64,000 nucleotides of DNA from positions 60,317,873 to 60,381,872 of the forward strand of contig OY755237.1 of the NCBI GenBank assembly GCA_963576725.1. The letters run 5' to 3'. Shown piece after piece: positions 26,601-38,600 of the stretch. How positions within the stretch are numbered: position 1 is the first letter of the stretch; each line of letters opens with the position of its first letter. This DNA is from Azorinus chamasolen. Lineage: Eukaryota > Mollusca > Bivalvia > Cardiida > Solecurtidae. A program made the translations under genes and the position numbers. The notes beneath the pieces were generated by a model. That model ran no database searches. It was given only the letters and a program-made list of their open reading frames with translations, and was not told where the DNA came from.

Positions 26601-29600
26601 ACTTGTTTTTTCCTTGAACTTTTGACTTTCATTCGATCACCTGCTTTTTGAAACAATTGTACGAATGCTTCACGGCTTTTCATGATGTTATCGTCTTCTA
26701 CACTGTGTTCAAATACGGTAAAGAGTCTGGCGAATGAGTCACAAAATGCGTCCTTTTCGCTTTCAAGCCACTTAAATTTCTTATATGTTGCTAAATAGTC
26801 AGCTGTATGACTTGTAACACCCGGTTTTGCTTTAAATTCTAAAGTACATGATAGCGGGAAATGATCAGATATATCCAAATCACCGACTTTAAATACGTCT
26901 ATGATCGGAAAAATGTCAGTCGACGCTAGAATATAGTCAACTACACTACAGCCCGCATTCGCAGTGCAAGTAATCGCTCCTGTTATATCATGAAATCTAC
27001 CGTTTAACATATGGATATCCATGGTACAACACAATTCTATCAGAGATAAACCGAATTTGTTAACGTCCTGATCGCAATTCTTGCGCGGTTCGCAGAAGGT
27101 ATCTCCCGGATAATCAACCTCATCGCCATAAACATAGTCAATAGTATCATCCTGTATAAAGTCAGGAATATCGCCTACACGCGAGTTCAAATCACCTGCA
27201 ATTATGAATGAGACATCACCAAGATCAGATTGCACTAGAGTTAATTTATCACATAATAAGTCTATTCCATTTCTATTCTCATTACTGTACACGGGTGAGT
27301 ATTCCGGGGGGATATACGTAAAACACAAAACTAGGTCTTTGCTTAAATTGCACGCAGCTTTATCTACCAAGAGTAATATGCATTCTTCGAAATCAGCGTA
27401 AATTCGTCTCATGTAACCTTTATCCATGAGCCAATTCCGTGCAAAGACAGAAACACCACCAGAACCTCGTATACCTCTACCTGCAGTTCTTGGACTGTCA
27501 AAGTTTTTGAACTCAGGTATGAAATCATCGAAGGAGTCATTTTTAGTTTGCCACGTTTCGCTAAACCCAACAATGTCATATTCTGCACAAAAAGATGAAA
27601 ACAAATCACAATGTCTAAATTTACTTAAGCCGCGAATATTTAATGAACACAGTTTAAGTTTGTTACATGTAGTTTGTTCTGGGCTTTGGCCACATTCCTA
27701 TTTATTTACAACAACTGCTTGCTTCGACTCAGGATCGTAGACATACTTTTCACCATTAACAATTAGATAGTCATGTTTAAAATAGGCCTCTTGTTTTTTC
27801 TCCAAACATTCCTTAAAAAACGGATATAGCTTTGTTCTGGCCTTTGCGATGTACTCTGGAAGGTCATCGCCAATTCGGATTGCCATCTGTTCTCCGTCCT
27901 TGCGTTTTGTTCGGAATGCGTTTAGAATACGATCCTTAGTTTTGACAGTGGTGCATCTCACAAAAATAGGACGCGGTGCGCTTTTACTTGGGAGTCTGTA
28001 GATAGAATCAAATGAGCTTTCATTCTCTTCGAGCCCAAGCTCCTCATTAATCTTGGTTGTGATTTCGGAATCAAGGTTTTCATTATCGGATTCGGCGATA
28101 CCAAATACTTTCAGGTTTTGTTTCTTGCTGGCAGCTTCTATCGTATTCTGTTTTCTTAATGATGCGTTAAGATTGGTTTCTACAGAAGATAATTTCTCGG
28201 TAAGGTCAGACACTTCTTTAGTCAATTTCTCGTTTTCGCCTTTAAGGTCTTCGTAACTTTGCTTTAAGGAGTTTACTGATTTTTCAAGGTTGTCGAATTT
28301 CTTATTAGTTTGTTTCACTTCGTTGTGGATTGCGAGCAACAGTTGTCGTGTGTCGAGCGTTGCAAGTTCGTCGTCCGAGTTACACTCTGCATTTTCCTCG
28401 AACGCACCCTGCATGTCAATAGTTCCACGAGAATCCGGTGATGCATTGTGCAGCCAGCTGTTAATGGCTGGCTGTGTACCGCTCACTGACTGACGCGGTC
28501 GAAGTTCGCGAGTTGGCTGCGACGGCTGCATATTCGACATCGACCCCATTGCGGGCCGTCCACGTCCGCAATCTCCTGCCCCAGCACTGGTGCCACCCCT
28601 TTGTCCACAACGACTGTTACCCCCGGTTCGAGGCCCTGGATTCCTCTCGACACACTGAGCCACCAGCAGTGCGAATAGTGCGATACGGATATACAGTGAT
28701 ATTGCTGTCGAGTTCATACGTATACCACGCCCAGTGCTATAGCTTTGTCTGCTAGGTTGCGTGAAGGTTCCGATACGGACACGCCAAGTTTCGGTGGAAA
28801 TTCCCATTTTGTCGCAATGATGTTTCCGTAGATTTAGTTCACGGTAAGGTGCCTGGTTATATCTAACGTTATGGCATAACTGTCTTTCCGTACTTTTAAA
28901 AAACGACTAGCACTGTCCGCTACATTTCAATTGTCAATATCACACAATGCACACAATGGGCAGACACAGGGCTATTGTTAGTACGGACAGGTAATACAGT
29001 TAGACGATTATATAGGCAAATCTATACAGGTGAGCATTTAACTCAGTGTCAAGTATTGTCCAATATATGTTATAAAAGTTGTATCATAATATTTTACCGT
29101 CTGATTATGCTTAAACACTTCCAGTATTCCATATTATGAGTATAGCACTTCAAAGTCCACACTTTCACGAATCCACTGATATAAAAATCATTTCTCAAAA
29201 GTTCGTTATAGCTCCTTTAGCAGCGGATTTGATGGAGAACAAAAAAAACGTGCTTCTCACTTCAACACCACACTATACACACTTGTATGAAACGTGTGAT
29301 TGTCAGAAGCAGGTACGAGCTGGTTTGATTGTCAGGTTCATGCATGAGCTGGTTTGATTGTCAGATGCATGCATGAGCTGTTTAATTGTCAATGTACCCA
29401 CATGTAGTGTATTGTAAGTATTTTGTTTAAATATTTGACATAATTAAGACTACTTGCAGCCAATTTCTGTTTAATATCTGACATAAATGAGACCACTTGC
29501 AACAAATTTCAGTTTTAGCCAATTTCTGTTTAATATTTGAATACTTAAGTACACTTGCAGCCAATTTCTTTTTGACAGAAATAAGCTACATTTGAGAAAA

Positions 29601-32600
29601 AGCGGACACCTACCAGCTGAATTGGAAGATTTGGATTGGCTTCCAGCTCCTTCCATACCATCTCACACTTGTCAAGAAGCATCCTGAAATCAGCTGTCTG
29701 CTTCAGATCAAAGATCAGTGGACTGTAACCAGTCACAGCAGAGTGAAGACACTGGACCCGGCTTATATTCAGCGGCTCTTCCCCAGCAGACATAAATGCC
29801 AGGTCCACAAATACTTTCAGCTCCTTCAGTCCAGCTATAAAATAACAAGAGGACCATGTATCAGTCACCTGGTAAAATGATCTCATAAGGCCTAATTATG
29901 CAACAGATAGGAACAATTCATACAAATCTTTAAATCTCGTGGCATTTGGTTAAATCCAGTCAGTGGTCTAGGAGAATATTCAGTTTAAAGAAATCTACTT
30001 TTAGCTTGTGTGACTTACCTATGCAATGGACTGAACCAATTTTACAACTGTTTTGACAGTCACTGGCAATCATTTCTGTAACATTTGGTCAAACTCCTTC
30101 AGCAGTTCAGAAGTAGATGTTGTTTAAAGATGCATTATGCGCATTTTCGAATTAATCAACACCAGTACACAAATACACATATACAATGAAAATAATGCTT
30201 AAAACCCATTTTCCAACAAGATATATTTGTTCAGCTAAATACTATCACTATCTGAATACTGCTAAATTCTTTAAAAGGAGCCTCTTTTTTAGAATCGGGG
30301 CTTTTGTATGGAAATCATCAGACATCTTCGGCCAAGTTCTGAATGACTCGGATTCTTTTTTGGAACAACACTTTGATTATTAATTAGGTTGTTATCAAAT
30401 GTACAATGGCTGACACTGGTTGTTGGCCTACATAAACACTGAATGATTATTTCCGGTACGTAAATTTTAATCTTACGACAGATTCCGGCCAAAGGTGAAC
30501 GCTGTTCCTTTTGGTTCCGTAGCAATCCATTTTTCTATTTTCTTTTCAATACAACCATTTACTTACCATGCTGTTTAGTGTTAAGTATTAAGGCACATAG
30601 TTTCTGATTCTGAAGTCAGTTTGAAATGCAAAACTTGCGGAAATTTGCCCAGCATACATCTTTAAATATATTGTTAATAAAAATCTATTTTTATCTCTTG
30701 TAATCTACTCATGCACCTGTCAAGAACGATTTATAGATATCTGAGAGAGGGTCATCTAAAAATCATTCCTCTGACATTTAGTGAAAATCCAGTCAGTGGT
30801 TTAGGAATAGATGTTCATTAAAAAACTTCATTAAACTCTATTTTTAGCCCCTGTGACCTACTAAAGCATTGAATTAGAATCATTAATACGAATTTCATGG
30901 AGGGTCATCTGAAGATTATTTGGTTGAAATCCATTCAGTGATATAGGAGAAGATGTCATTTAGAAGCTATCTGATCTGAGTCTGCTCTTTTTGCTAGTGG
31001 GATTTGATAGATCTGTTTCTTTAGTTTCTAAAATAGCCACAATGTTCCACCATCCATATTTGATTATAACTATTTTGTCCATGAATATTCGGCAGGTATT
31101 GAAATTTAGAATTAAGACAGAACAGGGAAAGGATTAATACAAGAGGGCCAGAATGGCCCTGAAGCGCTCACCAGACAATCAGAGGAGAAGATATTCAAAA
31201 TTTTCACTATATGTTTCTGTTGAAAACTGGCTACCCCTGGGACGGGGCCAATTTTGACCCCAGGGCCATAATTTATATAACTTTTGTAGAGGACCTGAAC
31301 ATGATGCTATGTGCCAATTATGAAAGCTAAAAAGCTTCTGGTTTCAGAGGAGAAGATTTTCAAAGTTTTACTACATGTTTCTATTGAAAACAAGGCACCC
31401 CTGGGGCGGGGCCAATTTTGACCCCAGGGGCATTATTTATATAACTTTTGTAGAGGACCTGAACATGATGCTCTGTGCCAAATATGAAAGCTGAGAGCCT
31501 TCCAGTTTCAGAGAAGAAGATTTTCAAAGATTTCACTATTTGTTTCTATTGAAAACTGCCCACCCCTGGGGCGAGCCAATTTTGACCCAAGGGCCCAATT
31601 ATTTATATAACTTTTGTAGAGGACCTGAACATGATGCTATGTGCCAAATATGAGAGCTGAGAGCCTTCCAGTTTCAGAGAAGAAGATTTTCAAAGATTTC
31701 ACTATTTGTTTCTATTGAAAACTGCCCACCCCTCGGGCGGGGCCAATTTTGACCCCGGGGCCATAATTTATATAACTTTTGTAGAGGACCTGAACATGAT
31801 GCTCTGTGCCAAATATGAAAGCTGAGAGCCTTCCAGTTTCAGAGAAGAAGATTTTCAAAGATTTCACTATTTGTTTCTATTGAAAACAAGGCACCCCTGG
31901 GGCGGGGCCAATTTTGACCCCAGGGGCATAATTTATATAACTTTTGTAGAGGACCTGAATATGATGCTATGTGCCAAAGATGAAAGTTGAGATCCCTGTA
32001 GATTCAGAGGAGAAGATTTTTAAAGGTTCAAATTGTTGACTGGGGCGGGGCCAATTTTGACCCCGGGGCCATAAATAGTATAACCTTTGTAGAGGACCTG
32101 AACATGATGCTATGTGCCAAATATGAAAGTTGAGAACCTTCCAGTTTCAGAGGAGAAGATTTTCAAAGATTTCACTATTTGTTTCTTTTGAAACCTGCCC
32201 ACCCCTGAGGCGGGTCCAATTTTGACCCTGGGGCCATAATTTATATATCTTTTGTAGAGGACCTGAACATGATGCTCTGTGCCAAATATGAAAGCTGAGA
32301 GCCTTCCAGTTTCAGAGGAGACGATTTTCAAAGATTTCACTATTTGTTTGTATTGAAAACTGCCCACCCCTGGGGCGGGGCCAATTTTGACCCTGGGGCC
32401 ATAATTTATATAACTTTTGTAGAGGACCTGAACATGATGCTCTGTGCCAAATATGAAAGCTGAGAGCCTTCCAGTTTCAGAGGAGAAGATTTTCAAAGAT
32501 TTCACTATTTGTTTCTATTGGAAACTTCCCACCCCTGGGGCGGGGCCAATTTTGACCCCAGGGCCATAAATAGTATAAACTTTGTAGAGGACCTGAACAT

Positions 32601-35600
32601 GATGCTATGTGCCAAATATGAAAGCTGAGAGCCTTCCAGTTTCAGAGAAGAAGATTTTCAAAGTTTGCACTATATGATTCTATTGAAAACTGCCCACCCC
32701 TGGGGCGGGGCCAATTTTGACCCTAGGGCCATAATTTATATAACTTTTGTAGAGGACCTGAACATGATGCTATGTGCCAATTATGAAAGCTAAAAAGCTT
32801 CTGGTTTCAGAGGAGAAGATTTTCAAAGTTTTACTACATGTTTCTATTGAAAACAAGGCACCCCTGGGGCGGGGCCAATTTTGACCCCAGGGGCATTATT
32901 TATATAACTTTTGTAGAGGACCTGAACATGATGCTCTGTGCCAAATATGAAAGCTGAGAGCCTTCCAGTTTCAGAGAAGAAGATTTTCAAAGATTTCACT
33001 ATTTGTTTCTATTGAAAACTGCCCACCCCTGGGGCGAGCCAATTTTGACCCCAGGGCCCCATTATTTATATAACTTTTGTAGAGGACCTGAACATGATGC
33101 TATGTGCCAAATATGAGAGCTGAGAGCCTTCCAGTTTCAGAGAAGAAGATTTTCAAAGATTTCACTATTTGTTTCTATTGAAAACTGCCCACCCCTCGGG
33201 CGGGGCCAATTTTGACCCCGGGGCCATAATCTATATAACTTTTGTAGAGCACCTCAACATGATGCTCTGTGCCAAATATGAAAGCTGAGAGCCTTCCAGT
33301 TTCAGAGAAGAAGATTTTCAAAGATTTCACTATTTGTTTCTATTGAAAACTGCCCACCCCTCGGGCGGGGCCAATTTTGACCCCGGGACCATAATTTATA
33401 TAACTTTTGTAGAGGACCTGAACATGATGCTCTGTGCCAAATATGAAAGCTGAGAGCCTTCCAGTTTCAGAGAAGAAGATTTTCAAAGATTTCACTATTT
33501 GTTTCTATTGAAAACTTCCCACCCCTGGGGCGGGGCCAATTTTGACCCCGGGGCCATAAATAGTATAACCTTTGTAGATGACCTGAACATGATGCTATGT
33601 GCCAAATATGAAAGCTGAGAACCTTCCAGTTTCAGAGGAGACGATTTTCAAAGATTTCACTATTTGTTTCTTTTGAAACCTGCCCACCCCTGGGGCGGGT
33701 CCAATTTTGACCCTGGGGCCATAATTTATATATCTTTTGTAGAGGACCTGAACATGATGCTCTGTGCCAAATATGAAAGCTGAGAGCCTTCCAGTTTCAG
33801 AGGAGACGATTTTCAAAGATTTCACTATTTGTTTGTATTGAAAACTGCCCACCCCTGGGGCGGGGCCAATTTTGACCCTGGGGCCATAATTTATATAACT
33901 TTTGTAGAGCACCTCAACATGATGCTCTGTGCCAAATATGAAAGCTGAGAGCCTTCCAGTTTCAGAGGAGACGATTTTCAAAGATTTCACTATTTGTTTC
34001 TATTGGAAACTTCCCACCCCTCGGGCGGGGCCAATTTTGACCCCTGGGCCATAAATAGTATAACCTTTGTAGAGGACCTGAACATGATGCTATGTGCCAA
34101 ATATGAAAGCTGAGAGCCTTCCAGTTTCAGAGAAGAAGATTTTCAAAGTTTGCACTATATGATTCTATTGAAAACTGCCCACCCCTGGGGCGGGGCCAAT
34201 TTTGACCCTAGGGCCATAATTTATATAACTTTTGTAGAGGACCTGAACATGATGCTATGTGCCAATTATGAAAGCTGAGAAGCTTCTGGTTTCAGAGGAG
34301 AAGATTTTCAAAGTTTTACTATATGTTTCTATTGAAAACAAGGCACCCCTGGGGCGGGGCCAATTTTGACCCCAGGGGCATAATTTATATAACTTTTGTA
34401 GAGGACCTGAATATGATGCTATGTGCCAAAGATGAAAGTTGAGATCCCTGTAGATTCAGAGGAGAAGATTTTTAAAGGTTCAAATTGTTGACGACGAACG
34501 ACGGACGACGCATGACGCACGCCTACGGACGACGGACAACGGGTGATCACAAAAGCTCACCCTGAGCACTTTGTGCTCTGGTGAGCTAAAAAAATATAAG
34601 AAAATATCACTGAAGTATTAATTGTCATGTTTTTTGAGTCACATGATTTCTGATTGGGGAGTATCCTTGGTAACTGTGACGTCATAATAGATTATAATTA
34701 TTGTGAATATGAAATGATATTTAGTTTGCATGACTAATATAGATTGATCTATAGATGGCAGTAAAAAAAAGAAACCAAAGTAAAAGAGTCTACATTCTTG
34801 TACCTGAATCAAAATCTTAGTTTGGAAATCAAGATATGATTAACAAGATGTGTTTGTGAAACTCTATGCTCCCCGACTTTTGACCCTGAAGGATAATCTT
34901 GACCTTTGACCCATGGAACTGGGAGTTGAACGAGACACATCATCTTTATGTGGTGAACGTTTATGCCAGATTATTTTGAAATCAATTCACAGATAAACAA
35001 GAGGGCCAGAATGTCACTGAAGCCTTAACCAGACAATCAGAGGAGAAGATTTTCAAAGTTTTCACTATATGTTTCTATTGAAACTTAAACCCGCTCTGGG
35101 GCAGGGCAGGGCAAATTTTCACCCAATGGGCACAATTTATATAACATTTGTAGAGGACCAGAACATGATGCTATGTGCCAAATATGAAAGCTAAGAACCT
35201 TCCAGTTTCAGGAGAAGATTTTCAAAGTTTTCGCTATATGTTTCTATTGAAAACTGGCGGGGCCAATTTGACCCAAGGGGCATAATTTATATAACCTTTG
35301 GTACAAGACCTGAAGATGATGTTATGTGCCGAATATGAAAGCTGAGAACCTTCCAGTTTCAGAGGAGAAGATTTTCAAAGTTTTACTATATGCTTCTATA
35401 GGAAACAAGGCACCCCTGGGACGGGGCCAATTTTGACCCCAAGGGCAAAATTGATATAACTTTTGACGAAGACCTGATCATGATGCTATGTGCCAAATAT
35501 ATTAGCTGAGAACCTAAGCTGAGGGGGGCTTAATGAAAATAGAACTCAAAAGTGAATGGAAAGACTGGATTCTAACCAAAACATAATGTATTATACCCAG

Positions 35601-38600
35601 TCAGCAGTAACTATTTTAAAGTGCTACTGTTCTAAATCACCAAGTGCAGCACGGTTTTACTTATAAACATATAACTCAACTTACACTTCATGGACTCTTT
35701 GAGCCAGGCAACTAAAGGACCAGACGTGGTAAACCTGTCCAGACATTCAGCCTTTTCCTTTCCGAGATGTTTAAGGAGTCCACAGGTTTTCATCACACTC
35801 TTGTCAAACGATTTCATCTCCATCTCACTCTGTCCATGCTGTAAATACATTGTCACTGACTCATTCTTAACCCATTCCTGCATATGGACACCTTTTGATG
35901 CTTCTGTAAAAGTCACTTTATAAAACCATTGTGATAAATTGAGCATTTGCTCCACTGGAGCAAATGCTCTATTTATCACAATGGTTTCAAAACTACACAA
36001 TTAATGTTCCTTTTTGGTAGATTTAATCAAAGAGGTTAGGACTAAAAATAGCCTAAGTGGGAATGGGTTAAAACAGAACAACTCATTTTATTCTACACTG
36101 ATATTGACCCCATAGATGCATTTTAGCACATTTACAAACAGAGTAGACCTAGATCAGGACTGGTGCTCTCTGCTCAGGAAATATAATCATTCTCTATTTT
36201 TTCCAATGGTAAACAAGAGATGTCACAGTCACGTGACAAATGCCCCCAAAAATTGTACCCTGTGACCTTGACCTTTGACCCATGGACCAGGGAGTTGACA
36301 CATCTTCTTTGTGTGGTGAACATTTGTGCCAGGTTCCTTTGAAATCCTTTCACAGATAAACAAGTAATTGTACCCTGTGACCTTGACCTTTGAGATATGG
36401 ACCAGGGAGCTGAACGCGACACATCGTCTTTGTCTGGTGAACATCTGTGCCAAGTTATATTGAAATGCATTGATAGATAAACATGTTACAGGCCGGACAC
36501 GAAATTTGTGACAAAGGAATTGTACCCTGTGACCTTGACCTTTGACCCATGGACAAGGGAGTTGATAGCAACACATCATCTTTTTCTGGTGAACATTTGT
36601 GCCAAATCATATTGAAATCCATTGATATATAAAGAAGTTACAGACCGGACATGACATTTGTGACAAAGTAATTGTACCCTTTGACCTTGACCTTTGACCT
36701 AGAGACCTGGGAGTTGAAAGCGACACATCGTCTTTGTGTGGTGAACATTTGTCCCAAATTATATTGAAATCCATTGATAGATAAAGAAGTTACAGGCCGG
36801 ACAAGAAATTTGTTACAAAGTAATTGTATCCTGTGACCTTGCCCTTTGACCCATGGACCTGGGAGTTGAACGCGACACATTGTCTTTGTGTGGTAAACAT
36901 TTGTGCCAAGTTATATTGAAATCCATTGATAGATAAAGAAGTTACAGACCGGACTAGAAATTTGTGACAAAGTAATTGTACCCTGTGACCTTGACCTTTG
37001 ACCCATGGACCTGGGAGCTAAATGCAACTCATCTTCTTTGTGTGGTGAACATTTGTGCCAAGTTATATTGAAATCCATTGATAGATGAAGAAGTTACAGA
37101 CCGGACACGATATTTGTGACAAAGTTATTGTACCCTGTGACCTTGACCTTTGACCCATGGACCAGGGAGTTGAACGCGACACATCGTCTCTGTCTGGTGA
37201 ACATTTGTGGCAAGTTATATTGAAATCCATTGATAGATGAAGAAGTTACAGACCGGATAAGAAATTTGTGACAAAGTAATTGTACCCTGTGACCTTGACC
37301 TTTGACCCATGGACCTGGGAGTTGAACGCGACACATTGTCTTTGTGTGGTGAACATTTGTACCAAGTTATATTGAAATCCATTGATAGATGAAGAAGTTA
37401 CAGACCGGACACGAAATTTGTGACAAAGTAATTGTACCCTGTGACCTTGACCTTTGACCCATGGACCAGGGAGTTGAACACGACACATCGTCTCTGTCTG
37501 GTGAACATTTGTGGCAAGTTATATTGAAATCCATTGATAGATAAAGAAGTTACAGGCCGGACAAGAAATTTGTTACAAAGTAATTGTATCCTGTGACCTT
37601 GCCCTTTGACCCATGGACCTGGGAGTTGAACGCGACACATTGTCTTTGTGTGGTAAACATTTGTGCCAAGTTATATTGAAATCCATTGATAGATAAAGAA
37701 GTTACAGACCGGACTAGAAATTTGTGACAAAGTAATTGTACCCTGTGACCTTGACCTTTGACCCATGGACCTGGGAGCTGAATGCAACACATCTTCTTTG
37801 TGTGGTGAACATTTGTGCCAAGTTATATTGAAATCCATTGATAGATGAAGAAGTTACAGACCGGACACGATATTTGTGACAAAGTTATTGTACCCTGTGA
37901 CCTTGACCTTTGACCCATGGACCAGGGAGTTGAACGCGACACATCGTCTCTGTCTGGTGAACATTTGTGGCAAGTTATATTGAAATCCATTGATAGATGA
38001 AGAAGTTACAGACCGGATAAGAAATTTGTGACAAAGTAATTGTACCCTGTGACCTTGACCTTTGACCCATGGACCTGGGAGTTGAACGCGACACATTGTC
38101 TTTGTGTGGTGAACATTTGTACCAAGTTATATTGAAATCCATTGATAGATGAAGAAGTTACAGACCGGACACGAAATTTGTGACAAAGTAATTGTACCCT
38201 GTGACCTTGACCTTTGACCCATGGACCAGGGAGTTGAACACGACACATCGTCTCTGTCTGGTGAACATTTGTGGCAAGTTATATTGAAATCCATTGATAG
38301 ATGAAGAAGTTACAGACCGGACACGAATTTGGGACGGAAGGACAGACGGACGGACAGACCCCACTCACCAATGGGTAGTTGTGTGACCTTTTCTAACAAG
38401 TCGCGCAAGTAAAATCATTAACCTGGCCATCTCTTGTGACATTAACCTGGCCATTTCTTGTGACATTAACCTGGCCAGTTGTGGGACATAGGGTTAGGGT
38501 TAGGGTTAGCTTCCAGATCATTCTATTCCAAAGTTAGAGCCAAAAATACGTTTTACTTGTGGGACTAGTCCCACAACAAAAGATCAAAGGAAAAAGTCAC

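Larger units (their letters stand above)
23624..29283 (-). mobile_element. Non-LTR retrotransposon (LINE), nearly complete
   Basis: About 5.66 kb in reverse orientation: a ~480 bp 5' region, ORF1 and ORF2 in one frame, then a 3' region with AATAAA and a terminal (TCATTG)n tail (plus-strand TGACAATGACAATGAC, 23621-23645). TGTATGA on both sides (23617-23623, 29284-29290) is a possible target duplication, although the minisatellite host makes that uncertain. Both ORFs are intact, so the insertion is young or selected. The clade is not assignable by eye; the repeat tail suggests the CR1/L2-like side of the LINE tree. Confidence 0.9.

Noticed and set aside
31139..34594. Long terminal repeats of a retrovirus-like element around the arrays
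   Set aside because: No gag/pol sequence, primer binding site or paired LTRs; the internal periodicity explains the similarity.
36638..38364. Series of 80-residue minus-strand ORFs with nearly identical protein text, every 152 bp
   Set aside because: They follow from the 152-bp DNA repeat, change frame from unit to unit, and have no start or splice context. They are shadows of family C, not a gene family.
38488..38510. TTAGGG repeats as a sign of a chromosome end
   Set aside because: Only three units, inside a MITE found twice in the window; an internal transposon feature.
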